Shown: piece after piece, positions 37,117 to 49,244 of the stretch | How the letters are laid out: the number at the start of each line of letters is the position of its first letter | Numbering within the stretch: position 1 is the stretch's first letter | DNA from: Sipunculus nudus | Lineage: Eukaryota > Annelida > Sipuncula > Golfingiida > Sipunculidae | Assembly: GCA_026874595.1 (NCBI GenBank) | Contig: CM049307.1 | Location: 55,881,870-55,945,869 of the forward strand | DNA length: 64,000 nt | Direction: 5' to 3' | The notes under the pieces: model-generated | What the model was told of the DNA's origin: nothing | The model's input: the letters and a program-made list of their open reading frames with translations, nothing else | The model's database searches: none | Translations under genes and position numbers: made by a program

Positions 37117-38269
37117 CTAGAATACGGGTAGTCGACAAGGGACTACGTGTATCCGCCTAAATCAGAGTGGAACGGGTGAAGTGAGGCATGGATTGAGTGG
37201 CAAGGGGAAATAGAGTGAAGTGTTGCATATTAGCATGGATGTCTGCAGCCAAATGGTGTATGTAGGATGCGCCACCTACCACAAAATCCAGAAAGCCATC
37301 CAAGTTGTATTAATATGCAAAATTTGAGGCAGACAAGTCAAAACACTATATGTTTATGAGTGATTTTAACCCGTGGCAGACAAACAGATGGACGCTGTGC
37401 AAGATGGCGCCACCAGTTTTGCGTATGATAAAGAGCTATGTGAGAACTATACACATGCAAAACTTTGGCCTAATCGGTCAAACGGTTCCCAAGATATGAG
37501 CTTGGATGTCTGCTGCATAAACTAGAATGCAGGTGGCGCCACCTGTCATAAAATCAAGAGAGCTGTCGGGGATGTATAAACCTGCAAAATTTCAGGCAGA
37601 TATGTCAAACCACTGCCGAGATATGAGTGATTTTATCCCAGACGGGAGCTGTGCGAAAATGGCTGCAGGTGGCACCACCAGTTTTGCGTATGATAAAGAG
37701 CTATGTGAGATCTATACACATGCAAAATTTTGGCCCAATCGGTCAAACGGTTCCCGAGATATGAGCTTGGATGTCTGCAGCGTAAACGTGAATGTAGGTG
37801 GCGCCACCTGTCATAAAATCAGAAAAGCTATCCAGGATGTATACGCATGCCAAATTTCAGGTGAATTAGTCAAATCACTGCAGAGATATGAGTGATTTTA
37901 GCCCAAGGCAGACGAACAGATGGACACTGTGCAAACATGGTTGCAGGTGGCGCCACCATTTTTTGTGTATGTTATAAAGATCTCCAATGGCTACATTTGT
38001 GCAAAAAAATTTTCCTGATCGGTCAAACGGTTCCCGAGATATGTGGGTTTATGTGTGGAAACAGACGCACAAACGGATGCAGAGCGCAGAGGAAAGGTCA
38101 GAGGTCAAAACAAAATCCTGGCGCAGCAGTTCACATGTGACTCGAATATAATCCCGGGTTTCGTAAAATTCTGCCCAGCGGTTACAGAGGAGTTCTCCGG
38201 ACACCTACGCGGCGGCGGCGGCGTGCAGCTGAATACATAGTATCCGCAAAACTCTGTTTTGGCGGATAC
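37117..38269 (+). mobile_element. Helitron-like element, family B, with both ends preserved
   Basis: 5' CTAGAATACGG and hairpin GTAGTC-GACAAGG-GACTAC. The 3' hairpin at 38240-38269 has 13-base arms and a 4-base loop (GTATCCGCAAAAC-TCTG-TTTTGGCGGATAC), with one mismatch. It contains about two to three core units between the ends, and a GCGGCGGCGGCGG stretch at about 38209-38222 just before the terminus. Probably the most complete family B copy here; non-coding, so it would need an enzyme supplied elsewhere. Confidence 0.8.
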
Positions 38270-39607
38270 AATAAGGGTAGTCGACAAGCAACTATGTGTA
38301 TCCGCAGAAATCAGAGTGGGACGGGTGAAGTGAGGCATAGATTTAGTGGCATGGGGAATAGAGTGAGATGTGTTGCATATTAGCTTGGATGTCTGCAGCA
38401 TCAACGTGAATGTAGGTGGTGCCACCTGTCATAAAATTGAGAAAATTGTCCAGGATGTATAAACCTGCAAATTTTCAGGTGGATAAGTTAAACCACTTCT
38501 GAGATATGAGTGATTTTATCCCAAGGCAGATGAACAGATGGACGCTGTGCATAAGTGGTTGCAGGTGGCACCACCAGCTTTGCCTATGATGAAGAGCTAT
38601 GTGAGATCTATATACACGCAAAATTTTGGCCCAATTGGTCAAACAGTTCCCTAGATATGAGCTTGGATGTCTGCAGAGTAAACCTGAATGTAGGTGGCGC
38701 CACCTGTCATAAAATCCAGAAAGCTTTCCAGGATGTATAAACCTGCAAAATTTCAGGTGGATATGTCAAACCACTTCTGAGATATGAGTTATTTTACACC
38801 AAGGCAGATGAACAGATGGATGCTGTGCATAAATGGTTGCAGGTGGCACCACCAGTTTTGCCTATGATGAAGAGCTATGTGAGATCTATACACATGCAAA
38901 ATTTTGGCCCAATTGGTCAAACAGTTCCCGAGATATGAGCTTGGATGTCTGCAGAGTAAACGTGAATGTGGTGGCACCACCTGTCATAAAATCGAGAAAG
39001 CTGTCCAGGATGAATAAACCTGCAAAATTTCAGGTGGAAAAGTCAAACCACTGCTGAGATATGAGTGATATTGTCCCAAGGCAGATGAACAGATGGACGC
39101 TGTGCATAAGTGGTTGCAGGTGGTGCCACCCAGTTTTGCCTATGATGAAGAGCTATGTGAGATCTATACACATGCAAAATTTTGGCCCAATCGGTCAAAC
39201 GGTTCCCAAGATATGAGCTTGGATCTCTGCAGAGTAAACGTGAATGTAGGTGGCGCCACCTGTCATAAAATCAAGAAAGCTGTCCAGGATGTATAAACCT
39301 GCAAAATTTCATGTGGATAAGTCAAACCACTGCTGAGATATGTGATATTATCCCAAGGCAGATGAACAGATGGATGCTGTGCAAAAATGGTTGCAGGTAG
39401 CGCCACCATTTTTAATGTATGTTATAAAGCTAGCAAAGGGCTACATTTGTGTAAAATTTTTAGCCTGATTGGTCAAACGGTTCCCGAGATATGTGGGTTT
39501 ATGTGTGGAAACAGACGCACAAATGGACGCTGGGCAGCGAGGAAAGGTCAGAGGTCAACCAAAAATGAGGGCGCAGCAGTTCACATATGACCTGATGATA
39601 AACCTAA
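38270..39607 (+). mobile_element. Helitron-like element, family B, abutting the previous copy head to tail
   Basis: AATAAGGGTAGTCGACAAG begins directly after the preceding 3' hairpin with no spacer. About four to five core units follow (second-half starts near 38563, 38841, 39117 and 39389). The 3' hairpin is missing; the sequence passes into family C material at about 39607. Confidence 0.7.
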
Positions 39608-40579
39608 TTCGCTTAAAATGCAAACCAAGATTTTCAAACAGTTGAAAAATATAGTTCCAATAATCTGGGAATTCTGCATCTAAACATTGTGTCTAGACAT
39701 CTAGATGCTGTGTCTAGATGTCTAGACACACTGTCTAGACCCCCCCCCCCCCGAGCCAGGTCAGTTGCCATGGTAATGTCTGGACCCCACCTGTTTGTAC
39801 TGAGTGACCTCTTGACTTGGCTGCTGAAACTCATCATGTTGTCAAATCTGTTTTCAAATACAGAAAGCCTTTTTTAATTGGCTACAATGTTTTTTAAAAC
39901 TGTATTTAACCAATCTATTCTTATAAAACTGGCAGAACCCTACCATAGAATAGTTCTTGTAAAGTTTAAACCAATCAGCTTAACAGTTTCATCATAAATC
40001 AGTGTATAAACTAGAAGAGTTTAAAATTACATTTTCGCTTGTAAAAAACACATCAATGTAGGTGGCGCCACCAATACCTCAAAATCAGATATGACATAAG
40101 GGACAAACATTGGTATAAAATTTTGTGATTATAGCTCTAGCCGTTTCTGAGATTTTATTTTTAGTGTGCTTTTTTGGACAGTTGACTAAGTTCAACCTCC
40201 TGTAACTCGGCCAAAAATCTCGGAACTGGAACCATTTGAACAAACTTGAGAGAGATTGTTCCAGGGATCATTTCTGTGAAATATTGGACAATTTGGCTGG
40301 ACAGTTTCAGAGAAGAAGATTTTTAAATGTTTTTAAGCTTTTTCTCTATAAATTCTAAATTAATGCAGGTACCCAATAATAAGCTCCAGGGCACCAAGTT
40401 TCACATGTGACTAATTCTTACATGTAATTTGGAGCTGCTAGCAGTTTCTGACTTACAGCCGTGGACTGCGGAAAGCCAGCCCAGGACGGCGGACGGCTGA
40501 CGGCTGATGATGGACGGATGACGCTGCGCCATCGCATAAACTCACAGGTTCGCTAAAAAGAGTATTAAATCTTAGAAGA

Positions 40580-41180
40580 CCAGAAAGGTTGATCTGTGGA
40601 ACAGATCTGGTTTGCATAATGTATATCACAGAAGTAGCTTCCAGAAACGTTTTGAATATCAGTGAAAATGTTGAAAGTCACTTAAAAAGGACTGATGAGT
40701 GTTATATAAGTAGTAATGACTGTGAGACCTTGAAAACTGCGGCAAGGCCATCCATGTTCAATCTTGACCTGGCCCTTCCCTTCATGAAATCCATTAACGG
40801 TCAATCAATAGTGACTGTGCATCTATTCTTTTTAAGTTATTGTGCTAACATCATTTTAGCAATAATGCCTCTGTGACCTTGAAAAATGCATCACCCATTG
40901 ACCTCACTCTCATGTGATGCCTCAATGGTCTACATGTGAGTATGCTGACTGTGGCTGTAGTTCTTTTCAAGTTATTGAACTAAAATAATTTTAGCAAAAT
41001 CGCATCTGTGACCTTTTATGTGTGTCAAGGTCTTTCATATTCTATCTTAACCTAGCCCTGCATAAGATGCATCAATGTTGTGTGTTTGGTGACTGTGGCT
41101 CTAATTATTTTCAAATTAATCCACATAACCCACATCTTGAAGACAATATTGACTGAAAAAATTAAAAGGTATTTATACCT
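40580..41180. repeat. Degenerate ~140-bp tandem repeat
   Basis: CTGTGACCTTGAAAA-like starts recur near 40723, 40870 and 41006, each followed by words such as GACTGTG, TTTTCAAGTTATTG and TAGCAATAATG. About three diverged copies. Class unknown. Confidence 0.5.
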
Positions 41181-41288
41181 CAAGAAAGGTTAACAAATTC
41201 GTCTTTCCTGAAAAAAAGGTATCATATTTCAGGTTAATTGGTGCAGCAAAACATCATATGAAAGAAATTTGTACCAAAGACATGTAAC

Positions 41289-41663
41289 ACCCTTTTCACA
41301 GGGCAAATATAAACCAGTTTCAAACCATTTTGAATGTGCATTAAGAGTGTTTACATGGCAATTCAAAGCGTTTTCAAACCATTTTGGCTAAATTGGTTTG
41401 AATCCAAATCAGGAAGTGGTTTCAAACCATTTTGAATGCGAATAATTTAATCCTCTTTGCTAGTTTACCCAGTTTACAAGCAGCAATTCAGTCAAAGTGC
41501 AAGCGTGAATGCTTGTGTCAGCATGTTGTTACAAATTGTTACACATGTGAAATATACATCTCAAGCTTTGGTGCTATAGATACCCGAGTGAATGCACTAA
41601 ACCGATTTGGCTGAACCTCTTTGCCCAAATCAGTTTGAAAACGTTTTGTGTGTGAAAGGGGTA
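41289..41663. mobile_element. MITE-like element with CACCCTTTTCACA termini
   Basis: The left end ACACCCTTTTCACAGGG and right end TGTGTGAAAGGGGT are inverted repeats of about 12 bp. The interior repeats GGTTTCAAACCATTTTGAAT in both orientations. Superfamily and target duplication not resolved. Confidence 0.5.
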
Positions 41664-43494
41664 TATAACACAAAAGAAAAAGTATTTCAGAGATTGATAC
41701 CAAGTTTCTCAGGTTAGATGATGGAAATACCAAATCTAAAATTGGCTGTGAAAACAGGCAAACAGACTTGCATAACAAAAGATGCAACTTGAGGCCTAAA
41801 TGCAATGAATTTTAAAGCAGTTTACAGGACTAACTGAGCGTCTTTGGGACTCTCTGCCAAAATTTTAAATTGAATATCCATGATGTTTAAAGAATTACAG
41901 GTTTCTAGTTACCTCAATTTGTTGATGTCATAAATCATTTAACTTCATTTCTTTTTTTTTAGAATAATTTTCAATATGATCACATAATGATGTAATAATT
42001 AAGACTGATCAATCTGGTTGTCTTTTTCATCATCATCATCACAACCATCACCACTGACAGATAATGTATGTGAATAGCTATAAAATACACAAATGATTTT
42101 GGCTGAAACGATCATCATATTCATCTAATAATTAAATGACTGTAATTTTTAATCATAATACTTTATTTCCACTAGTTGTTAGACTTGCATCTGTAAGTAT
42201 ACTGTTACTGAATTTTGATGCAATTTTTATAAAGTGGAGGTTCAGTGTTAAAAAAAGTAAGCTGCATTGACACAAAAAGTTAAAGGCCTAATTGGCTAAA
42301 AGGAAAAACCCGTGCAAAATTCTTAACAAGTGCAAAACAGTTTAGTCTCAAAAAAGAGTCTATTTATTCATGATATGATGACTTAAGTGACAGTTTTCAT
42401 TATCATGTGCACACAGTGACAGATGCTAATTGGCTACCAAGGATCAGAAACACTCTACAAAACATATCTTTTAAATGTGAGGTTGGCGAAAAAATCCATT
42501 GGCAGAAGACAAAGATGAAATTAATATACGTAAATCCTGTATTTTTTTCATATTTGTCCTGACCTTTCTATATCAATGTACGATTTTAGGCTCTTAAAGG
42601 TGCCCATTCACCTACCTTTAGAAAAAGAAAGGTGATGCGATTTCTGGCTTCCTCTGTGTACAAATTAATGATCTAAGGGTAAGTTTCTATGTAAAAAATT
42701 CTTATAACCTCTTTGTGAAGGATGTATGAACTTGTTTATCAACAACATGTTTGTAAACACAGCAATGTTGACAAATGGGAAAAACATGAATCCTAAGGTG
42801 GTAGTTTGCATATATATTGTAAACATGTTGATATAAAAAAAAACAAGCAGCCTGTGTGCAGTGATATCCACTTTCTTGCCTATTTTTATAAAAGATCCAA
42901 GGGATTACCTTTCGGTAATAAAGGCCAGATAAGTGATTGGGCTCCTTTAATCACTTTTGAGCACTGCTATGTGACAATATGAAAGGTTGAGAGATAAGCT
43001 GTGAAATGTCAATCAGGCAAATGCCATTAAAAGGGCTGTCGTAATAAAATGACTTTGCTGGCATCAATAACTCCACATTCATGTATTTCTTATGATCCTT
43101 ACTTATAATTTACACCTGTCCTATAAATTGTTTAAATGTACACTATCACTTAATTTTTATCATTATAAACTTATCTATTGAAGGAATTCTACAATTTTTA
43201 ATAACTTAACTTCCTTATCAATAAAGTTTATAATCATATATCACCCTATATAATATGCTCTATCAATTGTTATTGTAGAAGCATGTGATTCATCCATAAA
43301 TTATCTTCATTATGTACATTACTCACTTTAAAATGTTCCCCTACATTAAGTTTATATATTATTAATTACAATGGGTAAGGGCCATCATTGTCAACAGTTG
43401 TCATTAATCGGAGATATATATGACTAACAGATGTGTTGTTTTATATATACTGTTTTGTTTTCAATACTGGTACACTATATTTAGACAAAGGTAC
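41664..43494. other. AT-rich intronic sequence, nothing recognised
   Basis: No shared repeats and no coding signal. Confidence 0.4.
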
Positions 43495-43945
43495 CGCATT
43501 ATCATAATCATCACCATCATTTTCATTTGGATCATTGTCATTTTCATTGTTATCATCATCATTTTTATATTTCTCATTGTCATTATAATTGTTATCATCA
43601 TTGTTATTTTGCTAAGTATCATCATTGTTATCATCGATATGATTTTACTAACTCTCATTATCATTGTTATCATCATTATCATCAACGTCATTTTGCTAAC
43701 TGTCATCATCATTGATTTTATCATCCTTATCAATATGCTCATTGTCATTATTATTGTTATCAACATCATCAAAGTCATGTTTCTCATTGTCATTATCATT
43801 GTTATCATCATCATCATCACTATCAATATGCTCACTGTCATTATCATTTTTATCATCATTGTCATTTTGCTCAGTCATTATCATTGTCATCTTTATTATC
43901 ATTATTCTCATTATTGTCATTTTGTTCATTTTCACATTCATAAAT
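43495..43945. repeat. (ATC/ATT)-rich microsatellite block
   Basis: About 450 bp of TCATTATCATTGTTATCATC-like sequence with interspersed TTTGCTAACTGTCAT and CAATATGCTCATTGTC words that recur every ~60-70 bp. It gives long isoleucine-rich, serine-rich and methionine/aspartate-rich open frames on both strands, which are not genes. Confidence 0.92.
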
Positions 43946-44976
43946 AGTTTCTATATCTCACATCTTTTTCTATTCAATTAACTTTGTTTCAGAAGCTACC
44001 ATTATCAGCATAACAATTTTTATAGGCCTAATAGCTTCCTTGTTTACCCTCTTTAAAAAATATATATTTTATATTAAACATTTTATTATATCAAATAAAA
44101 ATTAAATACTGAACTCAACCATTATAAATGATCCATAAAAAGTTGCAAAATATATTAAACAATTTTTTATGATAAAAAGAACCTGATTTGTTCTCACCAT
44201 TATCAAACAAAAATGACAGGTTGTCATGCACTTACATTTTATATTAATCTGACTTTTGACCTCAATCTGACCACCAATTTTATTTATCGTTTTGTCACAT
44301 TAAACTTGAGTCATCTTCAACAGTCATCAGTTGTTCATGAACACATTGCACACGTTGATCATTTTACCATACTTAATAGAATATACGAAAAAAATATGGT
44401 TGGAAAAATTTATTATTTTTTTTGGTTAATATGCAGGAATGATTATACTTGAACCCTTCAATCAATACTGACAAATAATTACTTGATACTAGTACTACAG
44501 AGGTCTGCCATCCTTTAATTTAAGAGTCCATGCCTGACATGACAAATTATCATGTTAACAAGTTAAAGAAAGGAAACCAGGTCTTAGAGTACTTATGGTA
44601 ATATTACCATAAAATCATCCTTAATACCACAGGAAGTATACATAAAGCCACCTTCCGTGACCCCAGGGCGGTCGTTTACTGTGTATTATGACATCCCTAC
44701 AGCCAGGCAGGTGTTTCCGCACCATTTTCTTTTACGAGCCACACACCCTGTTAATTGTGGACTGTAAAGTGTGTATCATAAAGACTGATAAAAAGTTCAA
44801 AGTTTAATGCTTCTGTACCGGCAAGTTCAAGTTTGATTGAGAAACGAAAGGAAATTTTATAAACTGTGCCTCCAAGGGCACTCAGAAGCTGTCGCTGTGG
44901 GGAATATGTTTCTACCAGCTTATTTCAAGGATTTAGTCCTTTAACGACTCACTTAATGTGTACATCATGTCTGGAT

Positions 44977-44980
<4 letters not shown>
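43946..44980. other. Intronic sequence; right part possibly conserved non-coding
   Basis: 44640-44940 is less AT-rich and non-repetitive; the rest is plain AT-rich DNA. Confidence 0.35.

Positions 44981-45024
<44 letters not shown>
44981..45024. repeat. (TA)n microsatellite
   Basis: About 22 uninterrupted TA units, ending next to a MITE. Confidence 0.95.
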
Positions 45025-45030
<6 letters not shown>

Positions 45031-45246
45031 CAGCAGAAGCAGATCTTGGGGGGGGGGGGTGTCCTGGATCACCCCTTTTTCAGCAGCCACATCTCTTTTT
45101 TTAGGTTTTTGGACCAATTTTTACGGATTGGACCCCCCCCTCCTTTATCGGACCTGGGGGACTTTTTAAGCTTCGTCATTAGTCCTCCTGGGTATGACCC
45201 CTCCCCCCCCCCCCCCGCCTTTTCTGAAATCCTGGATCTGCCCCTG
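45031..45246. mobile_element. MITE with CAGGGGCAGATC-type ends
   Basis: Left end CAGCAGAAGCAGATCTTGGG and right end (complement) CAGGGGCAGATCCAGGATTT, both followed inwards by G runs. Flanked by TA on both sides (45029-45030 and 45247-45248). Length 216 bp. Ends of the form CAGGGGCGGATCCAGG are common among small DNA transposons of many animals; superfamily not assigned. Confidence 0.65.
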
Positions 45247-45248
45247 TA

Positions 45249-45412
45249 CAGTAGAACATGTCTGAAAGACCACCTATCTAATTAGACCACCTGTGTTTTA
45301 AGACTACCTTTGTGTATACAGAATACACTCACATTGGTTATAACTGACCTGTCTAATGAGACCACCTGTCCATTAAAGACCACCTTTGGCCAGTCTCACA
45401 GGTGGTTCACTG
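45249..45412. mobile_element. Pogo-like MITE, decayed
   Basis: Left CAGTAGAACATGTCTGAAAG and right (complement) CAGTGAACCACCTGTGAGAC ends are similar. GACCACCT recurs four times inside in the same orientation. It shares its left TA with the preceding MITE and ends beside the next (TA)n run. Confidence 0.5.
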
Positions 45413-45413
45413 T

Positions 45414-45415
<2 letters not shown>

Positions 45416-45474
<59 letters not shown>
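45416..45474. repeat. (TA)n microsatellite
   Basis: About 29 TA units, probably the other half of the run at 44981 now split by two MITEs. Confidence 0.95.
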
Positions 45475-45476
<2 letters not shown>

Positions 45477-48400
45477 CCTGTCTGTAACAGTATGACACTT
45501 GCATCATTATTGACAATAAAACAATTATTGACAATTAATGACAATAAAGCAAAATAAGACTCTCCTATCTGGTTTAAAAAATAATTAAAACTCCTATGGA
45601 TTGTTTCAACAGTGTATAAGAAAATATTTGTTTTGAAATGGACTATGCATAAAATTGTATGTATTACATCACTGAACATAAAAACAGAGAAAGCACAAAA
45701 AACTGCATGTACTGTTTATGAGCTGGAAATTATTGTGTTAATTTCAGTCATTATAACCTTACCCTGGATAATATCAACATAATAACCCTCTTAATCTGAG
45801 AATCTTCAACCAGATGTGAATTTCTTTAGGAGAACACTTCAAATCAAAGAGAATACTTCATATTAAAGATGGTATGCACAATTTATGGATCAGATATTTC
45901 GCAATAAGCTATCAGATCACTTTGTAGTCTGTTACGCTGATGCTTGGAACTGTTTCATTTGTCAGTACAATGTTAAACATTGCTCATGGCATAGTACAAT
46001 TGTACAGATAAATATTGCCTGGGCAGTTAACTCCTCATTTTTTGGATTCCTGCTTACTCAGCACATTTTACCACTTCCCAATGCTTCAACCGGCAGATTC
46101 TTTTTATACTAAAGATAATGTAGCAGTCACAGTAATGTATTATATATGTAGTATTTATAAATGTAGTGACTTTACGTTTTCTTTGTTTTATGTTTGAATT
46201 TATTGGTATTTTACAATGTACAATATAACACTTCCCCTTTAAAGTTTCTTTCTAGGAAAGAAATATAATTCTTTAAAAAAATATTCCTCATAGAGGACAG
46301 CATATGCAAAAATTCTAATCACAGACATTTGATAACATAACATAATTATTATATTGATGAAAAGTCCTGCAAACCATCAATGGAACGATCTCAGCTGACT
46401 TCCTGATAAAGGAAGTAATAAGATTACATTACTGAGCAATCATAAGCAAAATTTCCTGATGACAGCCATCTTTGTTTCAATGGAAAAGTTAATAAATCTT
46501 TGTCAATCATATGCTACCATTTTTTATTATTAACCCTTTACAGTTCAGATAGGACCGTGAGCTGTCTGTGGATATTATATATGTCATATGTACAAATAAT
46601 GTATATCACATATACAAACATAAATTTTAACTGCAACTGCATAAAAGGAATGTTGGCCTTGCTGAAACCGCAAACTGAGGACGCAACCACTTAAAAGGAG
46701 CTTTACACGTAGGCCCCTATGAGCCATAACCATGGCAGTTCAAACGCATTCTGAGGAAATCTCTATGCACTGATTGGTCATGTACTTTGTGTGTACCTCT
46801 GGTTGAATTCATTAGCTTTACAGTCCAACACCAGAACTAATATCTTTCTCTTGATACTTTTACTTAACATTATTTTAAAGCTGAAGACCTTAAAACAAAT
46901 AGTTCAATAAAGAAAACAACTTTTTGTGACATAACTTCATAAGCCCTTTGAAAATCTATTATGATGTACAATGTTTCTTATATAATACACATTTAAAGGT
47001 TAAGCATTTCTGTGATCAATTTTATGGATATAAGATAGAGGTGATAGAGCATTTAATACAATATTTTATGAAATATGATAATTTCAAATCAAATGCTGTA
47101 TAATCCTAACTACAATATTCTTATGGTATAGGACACTTTAATATTGATGTAACACATACAGAACTGCTAACATGCACTGAAGATGACTATACGAACCAAT
47201 TTTCTCAATAAAAACTTTCAACAAAAGCATAGGTTTTATGGAGACTGTATAATTACCTAACCCTGCAGCTTTCTGATTAATCAGGGCCGGAATTATATAA
47301 GTGACTAGGTGCATACTTGGGAGTTAATATTCAACGAGGCATGTAACAAAGGGCTCAAGGTTGCGTTAGATGTAAGTACTGATCAAACCATGTGATAAAT
47401 AATAAAGTCCTAAACCCTTTGAAGGTTAATTTTCTCTCTTTAAGCAGAAGAACCCAAGAGGACAAAAATGAAACATAAAAGCAATATAACCATGTAATAA
47501 CTACCCTTTTAAGTGTGATTAAAAATATGTTCTACGCCATTAGAGCTTAAAACTTTATATTATTAACATGGCCGTCATGGGATAATTTAATTCTTGATGG
47601 TGGATGCGATAAAGACAAACAAGGCACCCCTGTCTGTAATTTTGGGCACTGTGTATACCCTTATGTGTTAACTGTTGCATAAATCGTAAAAAAAAACCTC
47701 AAAGTCAAACTGAGTCTTATCTCCAACTTCAAACAAAATAATGACCCTGAAATAGTTGTTAATAGCCAAACTATTTTTCCCCCTGGGAAGCCTGCATAGC
47801 ACAGCATAAAGAGCTGTGTTGTGTTTACTCTTTCAAGCCTTAATTACAGGCAGCGACAAAGAGGCTCACGCTCAAAGTAACAATATCATGATAATGGCGA
47901 CATAAAAAACATCACAGCTCAAATGCTGTTTTTTCCTGTTCTTCATTTTGGTTTACTCAGCCACTACCCTCTTTATCAAAGTTATTCTCGACAAATATGG
48001 ACTTTTGCTATCTTTGTGATAGAGTGCATACATATCACGAACTTTCTACAAAAAACATGTACTCTGACTGTGCACTCGTGAGCTCCTATTCACCCTAAAT
48101 GAAACCATGTATATCAAAGAGAGCATGTATTTGTTATTAAAATGTAATGATGGAAATTGTAGCCTAGGGACCTTTTCGGCTCCTACCAGTACTTTGATCA
48201 AGTCCGTATATAAAAATTCCCGTAATTTCTTGATGATGCTAAGCAAGGTACTTTAATAAGTTCTGTAAACGATGAACACACCTTTGATACCTGTTTAATC
48301 ACCCTATGGTACAGGTATTGTCAGGTTTTCATCCTTTGGTCTGGTATCTTTTATCATAATGTGTTCAAGTATCAGTGAACATTATTAGTCCTCTGCCTAT

Positions 48401-48695
48401 ACAGTCAGAAAAGATCAGACAGATCATTGTGAATTAATAAGCTACCTAATACCCCATTCCACTTTTATTTGAACCACAATGACCTGTTGAATCATCCCAA
48501 AAAATATATTAATAAAAGTATAATAATATTTTCAAAGTTTTACACAATTTAGGTTTAATGTAAAGACACCACACCTATGTCATTCATATTCATGAAAGGA
48601 CTGACTAATCAGTGAGCTCCATTATGGATACTGAGGGAACTTAAAAATTTATTTTATACTTTATTTATTTTAACTGAATTGTACAAATATTTATT
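45475..48695. other. Intronic sequence, no element recognised; part possibly conserved non-coding
   Basis: Mostly AT-rich. 47250-47900 has mixed composition and TAAT-type words and is free of window repeats. Frames at 45885-46197, 46500-46694 and 48046-48246 have no domain. Confidence 0.35.
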
Positions 48696-48699
48696 ATAA

Positions 48700-48905
48700 C
48701 TAACTGGGGCATTCTCCATGGCTTAGATGGTGGTGTTCATAGTGTCAAGAGGTGAAGGAAACTGGAGACCAAGAGAAAACCATTGGCATTGGACAGGCCA
48801 CTACAACCCACTTTCATAGCAATGCCGGGGATTGAACCTGGGTCACCAGCAGAGAGGTCCAAGCATTTTACCCCTCCACTGTCCAGGGACACTGGACAGC
48901 AATCT
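48700..48905 (-). mobile_element. tRNA-derived SINE, minus strand (family 2)
   Basis: On the minus strand: A-box-like TGGAGGGGTAAAATGC, then B box GGTTCAATCCCCGG, followed by a body including the complement of GGAAACTGGAGACCAAGAGA, a motif also found in other animal repeats. The polyA end was not defined. Confidence 0.6.
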
Positions 48906-49244
48906 TATTAATTCAAGCTCATCAAACATTAAAAGTACTGCATAAACCTTAAGAAAATAAATATAGCCAAATTTGTTTTATTTTTTTTTACATTCAATTA
49001 CCTGTAATAATGATGCACTGTACAACGAGTTATTATTTGTAATTTTTAAGTACAGCTTTAATGATGAAAGAGTTCAACCTCTGATGTATTCTCACAATAA
49101 CTGGATCACTGTGACCTAATTTCTCAGTTCAAATGATAGTGTACATCAAATATAAAATGACAAAAGTAAAAAAGTTATGCATCACTGATAGTTTAATAGC
49201 TCAATATCATTAGTCACAATTAAGATTTAACAGGCAATAATAAA
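48906..49244. other. AT-rich spacer, nothing recognised
   Basis: No coding signal or shared repeat. Confidence 0.4.

Larger units (their letters stand above)
37033..40560 (+). mobile_element. Composite Helitron-like element, copy 2 (family C outer, two family B inside)
   Basis: Outer 5' hairpin AAGGCCT-ACA-GGCCT with TGTGAACCTGTGC, outer 3' end ATCGCATAAACTCACAGGTT+CGC at 40531-40553. It holds two family B elements head to tail (37117-38269 and 38270 onward). From about 39360 to 40360 it is collinear with 27480-28480 in copy 1, including the same family B/C junction. The last ~180 bp before the 3' end differ between the two copies. Confidence 0.65.

Noticed and set aside
25922-39590. Many open frames with MVAGGATSFAYDKELCEIYT-like peptides, as a small gene family
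   Set aside because: All lie in family B Helitron-like core units, at the same phase of the repeat. Some units interrupt the frame, and the same DNA is open on the other strand.
43420-43981. 175-codon isoleucine-rich 'membrane protein' and opposite-strand Met/Asp-rich frames
   Set aside because: Pure product of the ATC/ATT microsatellite.
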